Made by a program: the position numbers and the translations under genes
The notes under the pieces: generated by a model
Database searches by the model: none
What the model was told of the DNA's origin: nothing
Seen by the model: the letters and a program-made list of their open reading frames with translations, nothing else
DNA from: EX4484-217-1 sp964496035
GTDB taxonomy: Archaea; Thermoproteota; Thermoprotei_A; EX4484-217-1
Direction of reading: 5' to 3'
Length of the DNA stretch: 34,999 nt
NCBI GenBank assembly: GCA_964496035.1
Contig: CAZBXI010000011.1
Location: 1-34,999 of the forward strand
Part shown: piece after piece, positions 1-6,857 of the stretch
Position numbering within the stretch: the first letter of the stretch is position 1
Layout of the letters: the number at the start of each line of letters is the position of its first letter

Positions 1-1913
1 ACTTTAAATATCTCATATCTTCCCTTAATATCGGGTGGTGGTACGTAAATCAGTTTGTCTAATCTTCCTGGTCTTAGTAGCGCAGGATCTATTATGTCCG
101 GCCTATTTGTAGCAGCAATAACAACAACGTTTTCAAGTTTCTCTATGCCGTCCATTTCTGTTAGAATCTGGCTTACAACACGCTCTGTTACGTGACTATC
201 TCCTATACCTGCTCCTCTCACTGGGGCTATTGCGTCTATTTCGTCGAAGAATATTATGCATGGTGCTGCTTGCCTTGCTCTCCTGAAAATAAGTCTTATT
301 GCTCTTTCCGATTCTCCAACCCACTTACTTAAAACCTCAGGACCCTTAACAGAAATAAAGTTTGCACCGCTTTCAGTAGCAACAGCTTTAGCAAGTAATG
401 TTTTACCACATCCTGGAGGGCCGAAAAGAAGAATTCCTCTTGGAGGTTTTATTCCTAGTCTCCTGAAAGCTTCAGGGTGTTTAAGAGGCCATTCGACAGT
501 TTCTCTTAGCTGCTGTTTTGCCTCCTCTAAATCGCCTATGTCATCCCATCTTACTTCAGGTACTTCGACATAGACTTCTCTCAGACCTGATGGAATTACT
601 TCCTTGTATGCATTTAGGAAGTCTTGCATTGTTACTTCCATTTTCTCCAGTATTTCTGGAGGTATTCGGTCTTTGGTTAAGTCTATTTGCGGCAGATATC
701 TTCTAAGAGCGTTCATAGCTGCTTCTCTGCATAGGGCAGCTAGGTCAGCTCCCGTGTATCCATGGGTCATTTCAGCCAATTTCTTTAAGTCTACATCTTT
801 AGCTAATGGCATGTTCCTTGTGTGTATTTGGAGTATCTCTAGTCTACCTTGTTTATCCGGTAATGGTACTTCTATTTCCCTATCAAATCTTCCAGGTCTT
901 CTAAGTGCTGGGTCTAAAGCTTGAGGCCTATTTGTTGCAGCAATAACTATGACATCTCCTCGGGATTCCAGACCGTCCATGAGTGCTAGGAGCTGAGCTA
1001 CAACTCTTCTCTCGACTTCTCCAACAACTTCATCTCTCTTAGGGGCTATTGCATCTATTTCATCGATAAATATTATTGCTGGAGCATGTTTCTTTGCTTC
1101 TTCAAATATTTCTCTTAGTCTTTGCTCGCTCTCCCCATAGAATTTACTCATAATTTCAGGACCATTAATAGCAATAAAGTAGGCATCAGTTTCGTTAGCT
1201 ACTGCTTTAGCTAACAATGTTTTTCCACAGCCAGGAGGGCCATATAGTAAAACGCCTTTAGGAGGTTCAATACCTAGTCTTCTGAAAAGCTCAGGGTGTT
1301 TTAATGGTAATTCTACGAGCTCTCTAATTCTTTCAATAACGTGTTTGAGACCGCCAATATCCTCATATGTTACTCTAGGTACTCTAGCTTGTTCTGCGGG
1401 TTTTTCCAATATGATTACATTGGTATCTGGTGTAACTATGACTACACCATAAGGTTTCGTAGCTACAACAGTAAACGGTATTGCCTGGCCAAGCACAGGT
1501 ATTAAAACAGTGTCTCCTTCAACAAGTGGGTAATCTATAAGCCTTCTTTTAACGTAACTTGCAAAGCCCGGATCTGCTGTTATACTGAAAGATGAAGGTG
1601 CCAGCTTTACCAGCGTTGCTTGTTTTACCTTTGCTTTTCTAACTATTACCTTATCTCCTATACTGACGCCAGCATTTTTCCTAATTAGCCCATCCATTCT
1701 AATTATTTCTAATCCTTGATCCTCAGCATAGGATGGCCAAGCTATTGCAGCTGTTTTTCTCCTACCCTCAATTTCAACAACATCGCCTGGACTTATTCCC
1801 AACTTTCTCATTATGTTTATATCTATTCTGACTTTACCTCTGCCAACATCCTTTTGCCTTGCCTCAAGAACCTTCAATATTACCTCTTTTCTCTCTTCTC
1901 CCTTACTAGACAT
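1..1913 (-). CDS. cdc48: Cdc48/VCP-type double AAA+ ATPase (3' end cut by window)
   Basis: The gene reads from an ATG at 1913 leftward and runs off the window, so about 637 residues are visible and the C-terminus is missing. Residues 1-180 form the Cdc48 N-domain, with a double-psi-barrel-like start. The D1 AAA module follows, with Walker A GPPGCGKT near residues 225-232 and a DEID Walker B. The D2 module has a second GPPGCGKT and FFDEIDAIAP. Both modules keep the NRP and RPGR arginine signatures. In archaea this hexameric unfoldase extracts and unfolds proteins, often feeding the proteasome. A GGAGGAAATG start context (ribosome site directly before the ATG) supports the start. Upstream on the same strand lie aEF-1B and the zinc ribbon, about 145 bases away. 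Family assignment is very secure. Confidence 0.97.
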   Translation of the reverse strand, partial: MSSKGEERKEVILKVLEARQKDVGRGKVRIDINIMRKLGISPGDVVEIEGRRKTAAIAWPSYAEDQGLEIIRMDGLIRKNAGVSIGDKVIVRKAKVKQATLVKLAPSSFSITADPGFASYVKRRLIDYPLVEGDTVLIPVLGQAIPFTVVATKPYGVVIVTPDTNVIILEKPAEQARVPRVTYEDIGGLKHVIERIRELVELPLKHPELFRRLGIEPPKGVLLYGPPGCGKTLLAKAVANETDAYFIAINGPEIMSKFYGESEQRLREIFEEAKKHAPAIIFIDEIDAIAPKRDEVVGEVERRVVAQLLALMDGLESRGDVIVIAATNRPQALDPALRRPGRFDREIEVPLPDKQGRLEILQIHTRNMPLAKDVDLKKLAEMTHGYTGADLAALCREAAMNALRRYLPQIDLTKDRIPPEILEKMEVTMQDFLNAYKEVIPSGLREVYVEVPEVRWDDIGDLEEAKQQLRETVEWPLKHPEAFRRLGIKPPRGILLFGPPGCGKTLLAKAVATESGANFISVKGPEVLSKWVGESERAIRLIFRRARQAAPCIIFFDEIDAIAPVRGAGIGDSHVTERVVSQILTEMDGIEKLENVVVIAATNRPDIIDPALLRPGRLDKLIYVPPPDIKGRYEIFK

Positions 1914-2058
1914 TTCCTCCAGCACCACACTTAACAATTAAGATGGAAAAGCGGTTTTTCAGTATTTCTCCCTCATAAAAAGATTAAAGTACATACTTTA
2001 AAAGGTTAATACCGTGTTCTTGTAGTTACCGATCTTACAGATACTTCAGCATCGCCTT

Positions 2059-2328
2059 CTAAATTCTACTTACATATTCTACATTTACCTCAGATACTTC
2101 ATCTAAGTTCTTAATTAAGCTTTCTAATTCCTCGGTACCTCCTTTTACATCCTCAGGCATTGTAATGCTAAGCACTAACGCTGAAAGACCGAAAGCTATG
2201 GGCACTTTTTCATATTTCTTTATCTCATAATATGAGGGTAAGTTTTTCCTTATAGTTTCCACTAGGTTATCTAGGTTTATGTTTATGTCTTTGGGGAAAA
2301 CTTTTATTATTACGACTAATTTACCCAT
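2059..2328 (-). CDS. Translation elongation factor aEF-1B (EF-1 beta)
   Basis: This 89-residue protein matches the archaeal EF-1 beta family in length and pattern, with the N-terminal KVFPKDININLDNL and the central IAFGLSAL segment. It is the guanine nucleotide exchange factor that reloads aEF-1A with GTP during elongation. The ATG at 2328 is preceded by a GAGGCAGG ribosome site. The zinc ribbon gene ends 15 bases upstream on the same strand, so the two are probably one transcript. This pairing of a small zinc ribbon with aEF-1B is common in archaea. Nothing is odd in the sequence. Confidence 0.95.
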   Translation of the reverse strand: MGKLVVIIKVFPKDININLDNLVETIRKNLPSYYEIKKYEKVPIAFGLSALVLSITMPEDVKGGTEELESLIKNLDEVSEVNVEYVSRI

Positions 2329-2343
2329 AGCGAACCTGCCTCA

Positions 2344-2547
2344 TTATGGTCCTTCGAAACCGCAATATACACACTTATAGGGAACTGATAGTTTTCTACA
2401 TCTCTCACAGCGCCATATAGTTACTTTCCCACAGTTGGGACATAGGAACTTAACTGCTTTCTCTGTTGGAGGGATAGGTCTTTTGCAGCATGAACATACA
2501 GGTGTCGTTATTCCAACAGCGCTAATCTTTCTCTTCACTAGCGACAT
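2344..2547 (-). CDS. Small zinc-ribbon protein (HVO_2753-like, DUF1610 type)
   Basis: About 67 residues carrying four CxxC knuckles: CSCC, CPNC, CERC and CVYC. These make two zinc sites, as in the archaeal family of predicted RNA-binding zinc ribbons. I chose the ATG at 2547 because a GGTG ribosome site (2554-2557) lies 6 bases before it; the GTG at 2556 would add three residues but sits on that site. A TATA-like TTAAAAATA lies near 2565-2575. It is co-directional with aEF-1B, whose start follows after 15 bases, which suggests a role connected to translation. The molecular function is not known to me. Confidence 0.88.
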   Translation of the reverse strand: MSLVKRKISAVGITTPVCSCCKRPIPPTEKAVKFLCPNCGKVTIWRCERCRKLSVPYKCVYCGFEGP

Positions 2548-2601
2548 TTGCTGCACCTATATTGTTGAATATTTTTAACCGCTGAAGTGCTAATATGGTA
2601 A

Positions 2602-2613
2602 CGTATTATATAA
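2602..2613 (+). promoter_or_regulatory. TATA box of the pth2-truD unit
   Basis: ATTATATAAG lies about 45-55 bases before the pth2 ATG, in the right orientation for plus-strand transcription. The minus-strand zinc ribbon promoter lies just to the left, so this gap holds divergent promoters. Confidence 0.5.
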
Positions 2614-2655
2614 GTTTGCTGTTTAGAACATTACACGTTTAAACAGGGTTAAAAC

Positions 2656-3012
2656 ATGGAGGAAATTAAGCAGGTAATAGTGGTAAGGCAGGATTTAAAA
2701 ATGGGCAAAGGAAAATTAGCCGTACAGGTGGCACATGCCGCTGTTGAAGGTTACGTTAAAGTTTCCGAGAACAACCCTACTATAGCTCATGCATGGCTAA
2801 GTCAAGGACAGAAGAAAGTAGTATTGAAGGTTGATAATCTTCAAGAACTTATGGAGGTTTTTAATAAGGCAAAGGAAAGTAATTTACCGGCATATATTAT
2901 TAGGGATGCTGGAAGAACACAGTTAGAACCCGGAACAGTAACATGTATTGTCATAGGCCCTGCACCTACCAGGATTCTAGATAAAATCACAGGTAAGCTG
3001 AAGCTACTTTAA
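2656..3012 (+). CDS. pth: Peptidyl-tRNA hydrolase, archaeal/eukaryotic type (Pth2)
   Basis: The 118 residues match Pth2 in length and hallmarks: VVRQDLKMGKGKLAVQVAHAA near residues 9-29, and the C-terminal TCIVIGPAP. The enzyme hydrolyses peptidyl-tRNA released from stalled ribosomes, recycling tRNA in the cytosol. The ATG at 2656 opens the gene after a promoter with a TATA-like ATTATATAAG near 2602-2613. TruD starts 9 bases after its stop on the same strand, so the two genes are very likely co-transcribed and both serve tRNA metabolism. Confidence 0.97.
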   Translation: MEEIKQVIVVRQDLKMGKGKLAVQVAHAAVEGYVKVSENNPTIAHAWLSQGQKKVVLKVDNLQELMEVFNKAKESNLPAYIIRDAGRTQLEPGTVTCIVIGPAPTRILDKITGKLKLL

Positions 3013-3021
3013 GGTAAGAGG

Positions 3022-4263
3022 ATGAAGCTTAAACCTTCACCTACTTACGAGAAAAACATAGGCGTACTGTACTACCAGACAGTATCAGAGGGAATAGGAG
3101 GGAAAATAAGGTGCAACTACGAAGACTTTGTTGTGAGAGAAATATGTCCTGCTCAGTTGTTAAAACACAGAGGAAAATATGCATACTATGAACTAACTAA
3201 AAAAGGTATAGACACTTTACTGGCTTTAATGCTTATTTCTAAAAAGTTAAAAGTACCCTTAAAGGATATAGGATATGCAGGTCTCAAAGATGCTCGCGCC
3301 CTAACATATCAATACATTTCTCTTCCTGTAAAATACGGGATTAAGGAAAAGATTAACATAGCAAACAACGTAATATTAGAATTTCTGGGATTAGCCGAAA
3401 AGCCATTAAGAAAGGGAATGCTTAAAGGGAATTTGTTTAAAGTGATAATAAGAGAAATAAGGAGTGGCGAAGTTGAAGAACGTATAAGCAAGGTCTTATA
3501 TGAAATTAGCGAGTTAGGAGGACTTTATCCATTTTATGGGCATCAAAGATTTGGCACTATAAGGCCGAACACGCATGTCGTTGGAAAATACATCGTTAAC
3601 CGTATGTGGAAGCAAGCTGTATTGGAAATTGTAGGACACCCCTATCCTTGTGAGAAACGCGAAATTGTTGAAGCAAGGAGGTTTTTTGAAGAAACAGAAG
3701 ATGCAAAAAAGACTCTTAAAATGTTTCCGTCGAAATATGTTTATGAAAGAATACTGCTTAGAAGCTTAGCTAAAAACCCTGGTAACTATCTTTACGCTTT
3801 AAAGAGCCTACCTAAATTCATTCTACATTTTTATATTGAAGCTTACCAGTCGTACATATTCAATATTTTTATTAGCAAGAGAATCGAGCAAGGCATAGCT
3901 CCTAACACAGCAGTGAAGAACGATATCATCATTAGAGGTAACGAGTATTTCAAGGCAGATTATGGAACCAAGATAAATCCTTTAAAGGAAAAAATCCTAC
4001 TCCCTCTTGTAGGGTATAAAACCCATGTATTTAACCCTATATTGAATGATATACTTAAAGAGGAAAAAGTTAGAACAAAAGACTTCATAGTTAAGGAGTT
4101 AAATGTATTTGTCGAAGGAGGGTTTAGAAAATCCCCTATGACTATTAATAAACTAGACTATGTTATATGGAATAATAATGTCTATTTCTCCTTCTTTCTT
4201 GAAAAAGGATACTACGCAACGATATTTTTGAGAGAAGTAATGAAGAATGAAAATGTGTTTTAA
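3022..4263 (+). CDS. truD: tRNA pseudouridine synthase TruD (aPus7)
   Basis: This 413-residue protein has the TruD core. GYAGLKDARALTYQYIS near residues 84-100 carries the catalytic aspartate at about 90. FYGHQRFG follows near 171-178, then the inserted TruD-specific region and the SYIFNIF helix. In archaea aPus7/TruD can modify U13 in several tRNAs and U35 in pre-tRNA-Tyr. A tRNA-Tyr gene with a long intron lies at the right end of this window. The start has an AGGTAAGAGG ribosome site touching the ATG. The last 4 bases overlap the convergent aspS gene. The catalytic motif is intact, unlike the reported degenerate Sulfolobales copies. Confidence 0.96.
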   Translation: MKLKPSPTYEKNIGVLYYQTVSEGIGGKIRCNYEDFVVREICPAQLLKHRGKYAYYELTKKGIDTLLALMLISKKLKVPLKDIGYAGLKDARALTYQYISLPVKYGIKEKINIANNVILEFLGLAEKPLRKGMLKGNLFKVIIREIRSGEVEERISKVLYEISELGGLYPFYGHQRFGTIRPNTHVVGKYIVNRMWKQAVLEIVGHPYPCEKREIVEARRFFEETEDAKKTLKMFPSKYVYERILLRSLAKNPGNYLYALKSLPKFILHFYIEAYQSYIFNIFISKRIEQGIAPNTAVKNDIIIRGNEYFKADYGTKINPLKEKILLPLVGYKTHVFNPILNDILKEEKVRTKDFIVKELNVFVEGGFRKSPMTINKLDYVIWNNNVYFSFFLEKGYYATIFLREVMKNENVF

Positions 4264-5573
4264 GGTACAAGTCTCTTTTTATCTCTTGGAAACAGAACTA
4301 CTTCCCTTATGTTTCTTCTACCTGTCAATATTAACATGAATCTTCCCAGTCCAAGACCCCAACCCGCGTGTGGAGGCATTCCCCAGTTAAACCATTTAAG
4401 AAAGTATTCGAAGTTCTTTGGATTAAGACCTTGTCTTATTAGCTGTTTTTCAAGGAGGTCTCTTTTGTGAATTCTTGTACTTCCCGAGGCTACTTCAAGC
4501 CACTTATACACGAAATCAAAGGACTCCGTTCTTTCCTCGTTATCTTCTTTAGGCATAGTGTAGAACGGTCTAGTGGATGTAGGCCAGTCTATAATGAAAT
4601 AGAATTCTTCACCAATTATCTCACCTAGTTTTCTTAGAGCTGGTGTGCTTAAATCCTCTCCTTTCTCAGTAGGGTATCCGTGTTCTTGAAGCATGTCAAC
4701 AGCTTCATCGTACGTTATTTTCTTCACCGGTCTCCGTATTTTAGGGAATTCTTCCTCATAATTAAGGATTTTTAAATCCTCAAGGTTTTTCTCTCTTACT
4801 CTTCTAAGAACATGTTCCACGACTTCTTCAAGTACGCTCATAACGTCAAAGTAGTTCATGAAAGCTGCTTCTATGTCCACAGAAATAAATTCTGATAAGT
4901 GATAGGGTGTGTCTGACTCTTCAGCTCTAAAAGCTGGGCCTATTTCGAAAACTCTTTCGAAAGCCCCTGCTAGGAGTTCCTTATAAAGCTGCGGACTTTG
5001 TGCAAGAAATGCTTCTTTACCGAAATATAATACTGGAAAGAGTTGTGCCCCCCCTTCAGTAGCTGATGCTATGATTTTTGGGGTCAAAACTTCGACAAAC
5101 CCTAGTTCTCTTAACTTTTCTCTTATCGCTTGTAAGACAGTGTCTTGAATTCTAAATATTGCTTGGCTTTCCCTCCTTCTTAGATCTAAAACTCTATTGT
5201 TAAGTCTAGTATCTATGTCAGCACGTACTTTTCCAGTAACGTCTATGGGTAATGGTGTTTTAGCTAAGCTAAGCACCTCTATCTCTAATGGCTCTACTTC
5301 AACTCCTCTAGGAGCTTTTTCGGAGGCCTTAACCACGCCTCTAACTCTAATTACGCTCTCCCTTGTAAGCTTATTGTATATCTTTATTACGTTGTCTGGT
5401 GTCTTACCTTTTGTTAAGATAAGCTGCACTGTTCCAGTTTTATCTCTTAGTATTAGAAACTTCTTTCCACCTAAATCTCTTTTAATATGAACCCATCCGG
5501 CTAAAGTCACAATAGAGCCGTTTAGTTCAGCTTTCACATCTATAGCAAAATGAGTTTTATACTTCGTTTTCAT
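4260..5573 (-). CDS. aspS: Aspartyl-tRNA synthetase, predicted non-discriminating
   Basis: A class IIb synthetase of about 437 residues. It has an N-terminal OB-fold anticodon domain, motif 2 (FRAEESDTPYHLSEF) and motif 3 (GLGLGRFMLIL near the C-terminus). The ATG at 5573 is preferred because GGGAG lies 6 bases before it; the ATG at 5591 would add six residues. Aligned by eye to the Thermococcus enzyme, the two anticodon-specificity positions are His (GWVHIKRD) and Pro (EKAPRGVE) instead of Trp26 and Lys85. That combination is the reported signature of enzymes that charge both tRNA-Asp and tRNA-Asn. If so, Asn-tRNA is made through an amidotransferase. The NusA-like gene is directly upstream in the same operon. 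Confidence 0.95.
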   Translation of the reverse strand: MKTKYKTHFAIDVKAELNGSIVTLAGWVHIKRDLGGKKFLILRDKTGTVQLILTKGKTPDNVIKIYNKLTRESVIRVRGVVKASEKAPRGVEVEPLEIEVLSLAKTPLPIDVTGKVRADIDTRLNNRVLDLRRRESQAIFRIQDTVLQAIREKLRELGFVEVLTPKIIASATEGGAQLFPVLYFGKEAFLAQSPQLYKELLAGAFERVFEIGPAFRAEESDTPYHLSEFISVDIEAAFMNYFDVMSVLEEVVEHVLRRVREKNLEDLKILNYEEEFPKIRRPVKKITYDEAVDMLQEHGYPTEKGEDLSTPALRKLGEIIGEEFYFIIDWPTSTRPFYTMPKEDNEERTESFDFVYKWLEVASGSTRIHKRDLLEKQLIRQGLNPKNFEYFLKWFNWGMPPHAGWGLGLGRFMLILTGRRNIREVVLFPRDKKRLVP

Positions 5574-5593
5574 AAAATACTCCCTGTCCATTT

Positions 5594-6097
5594 TTACTCG
5601 AAACGTATTCTAACTTCCATTCCACTTAATTTAGTTAGAATTTCCTCTAATACCTCCTTTTCGGCGGGTAAGGCTTTAGAGTCAGATTTAGAAACTCTAA
5701 CTATACTTTGCCATGAACCATCAGGTAACCAGAGAATGTTAACACCTAGAACATTTGCTGGAAGAAGAAGTTGGGAAGCCATTCTCCTTAAACTTCCTGT
5801 TTTTTCAATTATCCTCACCTTTCCTTCAAGTTTTTCAGAAAGTTTCTTGGCAATCTTACCTAGCATGTATGGACCAAGCTTATTTCCTGAAAGAACTATA
5901 ACGTACATGTTATCTGCTTTATAACTTTTACAGTAAACAACATCCTTTAACATGGAGAATTTGGATTCTTCGAGCTCAAGAAGAATCTTCATTATTTCAA
6001 TGTCTATATCATCATAGTCTCCTCTTTCAACAAGTCTTTGACAGCGCGGACATAGCAAACCACTCTTCACACATATCGTACATAGTGGTAATTTCGT
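5594..6097 (-). CDS. NusA-like KH-domain protein with N-terminal zinc knuckle; apparent ACG start
   Basis: The main body (about 158 residues from the GTG at 6070) looks like the crenarchaeal NusA-like family: a cysteine cluster followed by two KH-like alpha/beta units, with LGPYMLGKIAKKLSEKL and GSLRRMASQLLLPANVLGVNILWL. The family's usual start carries a CxxC pair that the GTG start would lose. Reading nine codons further upstream gives TKLPLCTIC, which restores the pair as CTIC plus CPRC. No ATG, GTG or TTG exists in that extension. GAGGTGA at 6105-6111 lies 7 bases before an ACG at 6095-6097, an ideal ribosome-site spacing. The stop is 2 bases from aspS's first ATG, so the genes are coupled. 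Function is inferred: RNA binding in transcription or translation. Confidence 0.8.
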   Translation of the reverse strand, partial: TKLPLCTICVKSGLLCPRCQRLVERGDYDDIDIEIMKILLELEESKFSMLKDVVYCKSYKADNMYVIVLSGNKLGPYMLGKIAKKLSEKLEGKVRIIEKTGSLRRMASQLLLPANVLGVNILWLPDGSWQSIVRVSKSDSKALPAEKEVLEEILTKLSGMEVRIRFE

Positions 6098-6174
6098 AAA
6101 AACCTCACCTCTAATTTTGAGATAAAAGCTTCGCCTAGATAACCTATTGCTTTCTTATCTTTAGAGAAATTCAT
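6067..6174 (-). CDS. Possible 35-residue upstream ORF overlapping the NusA-like start
   Basis: An ATG at 6174 opens a 35-codon frame beginning MNFSKDKKAIGYLGEAF that ends at a TGA at 6067-6069, inside the beginning of the NusA-like gene in another frame. It starts about 35 bases downstream of the TATA-like element at 6204-6214, so it would lie in the leader of that mRNA. Codon choice looks coding-like, but there is no clear ribosome site before the ATG and I recognise no family. It could be a regulatory leader ORF or chance. Confidence 0.25.
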   Translation of the reverse strand: MNFSKDKKAIGYLGEAFISKLEVRFLRNYHYVRYV

Positions 6175-6203
6175 TACTACATATATTTCTGTCTTTCGGT
6201 TAC

Positions 6204-6218
6204 CATAAAATTTAAATT
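6204..6218. promoter_or_regulatory. Divergent TATA element for L40e (+) and the NusA-like/aspS unit (-)
   Basis: The near-palindromic ATAAAATTTAAATT lies between the divergent genes. On plus it is about 60 bases before the L40e ATG; on minus it is about 110 bases before the proposed NusA-like start. It resembles an archaeal TATA box in both directions. The assignment rests on position and composition only. Confidence 0.5.
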
Positions 6219-6273
6219 AGTACTGAAATTATAGACGTGGAATAGAGCACTACTAATTTAAGGTGGCATAGTT

Positions 6274-6438
6274 ATGCCCGTGACTGATCCGGTCAAGTAT
6301 AGAATTGCTGCCTCCCGCTTACTTAATGTAATGATATGTAGAAAATGTGGAGCTAAAAATCCTCCAGGAGCAACTAAGTGTAGAAGATGTAAGAGTAAGA
6401 ACTTAAGGCCAAAGAAAAGAGGAGCTAAGAAAATATAG
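6274..6438 (+). CDS. rpl40e: 50S ribosomal protein L40e
   Basis: This 54-residue basic protein starts MPVTDPVKYRIA and carries CRKCGAKNPPGATKCRRC, the four-cysteine zinc site typical of archaeal L40e. It ends in a lysine/arginine-rich tail (RPKKRGAKK). Length and motif match the family well. The ATG at 6274 is preceded by AAGGTGG with a 7-base spacer. It stands alone, divergent from the NusA-like gene, with the shared TATA-like element at 6204-6218. It is a structural component of the large ribosomal subunit. Confidence 0.95.
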   Translation: MPVTDPVKYRIAASRLLNVMICRKCGAKNPPGATKCRRCKSKNLRPKKRGAKKI

Positions 6439-6514
6439 TGTAGTTTAATTTCCTTGTTTTGTTTGCTTCCCGCTTACATCGAGATACTGTTAGGAGCCCT
6501 TCTTGTTTATGTGG

Positions 6515-6690
6515 TGGGCCCGGGGGGATTCGAACCCCCGACCTACGGGTCTCTCCCTTAAAGCTCCAGACCTAAGTCATCCCTTAAAGGTCAGCAGACC
6601 CGTATTTTCACGGGTCTGGAGCATCGGCCTATCCGCTTCAACATGTGAAGCGGTATAGTCCGCCGCTCTCCCTGGCTGAGCTACGGGCCC
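6515..6690 (-). tRNA. tRNA-Trp (CCA) with two introns (30/31 and 37/38)
   Basis: Read leftward from 6690, the acceptor GGGCCCG pairs with CGGGCCC, and the D-arm GCTC/GAGC and T-arm GGGGG-TTCGAAT-CCCCC are intact. Exons are 6660-6690, 6616-6622 and 6515-6550. Joined, they give an anticodon stem GCGGG/CCCGT and loop CTCCAGA with anticodon CCA, total 74 bases. Intron 1 (6623-6659, 37 nt) splits the stem between positions 30 and 31. It has a textbook bulge-helix-bulge: outer GAG/CTC, 3-base bulges GGA and ATG, central CGGC/GCCG, inner CTAT/ATAG. Intron 2 (6551-6615, 65 nt) sits at the usual 37/38 site, between two copies of AGACCCGT. CCA is encoded at 6512-6514. Confidence 0.93.
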
Positions 6691-6717
6691 TCCACTATCA
6701 CGAATTACGTGAGAGAA

Positions 6718-6727
6718 TGTATAAACG
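6718..6727 (-). promoter_or_regulatory. TATA box of tRNA-Trp
   Basis: On the minus strand the sequence CGTTTATAC lies about 30 bases before the tRNA 5' end at 6690, the usual distance for an archaeal tRNA promoter. Confidence 0.55.
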
Positions 6728-6857
6728 TTACGGGTGTCGATACCGAGATTACGTCTTGATAGTTTGCATAAAGAATAATCACAATAGTACTGTTTAGGTT
6801 AGGTAAAGTTTAAATTAAAAACTGTTTATAAATCTACGCTAGGTGTAATACTTCTAT

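Noticed and set aside
1960..2058. Possible sRNA downstream of aEF-1B
   Set aside because: Isolated CTGA and ATGAGG matches do not line up with guide spacing.
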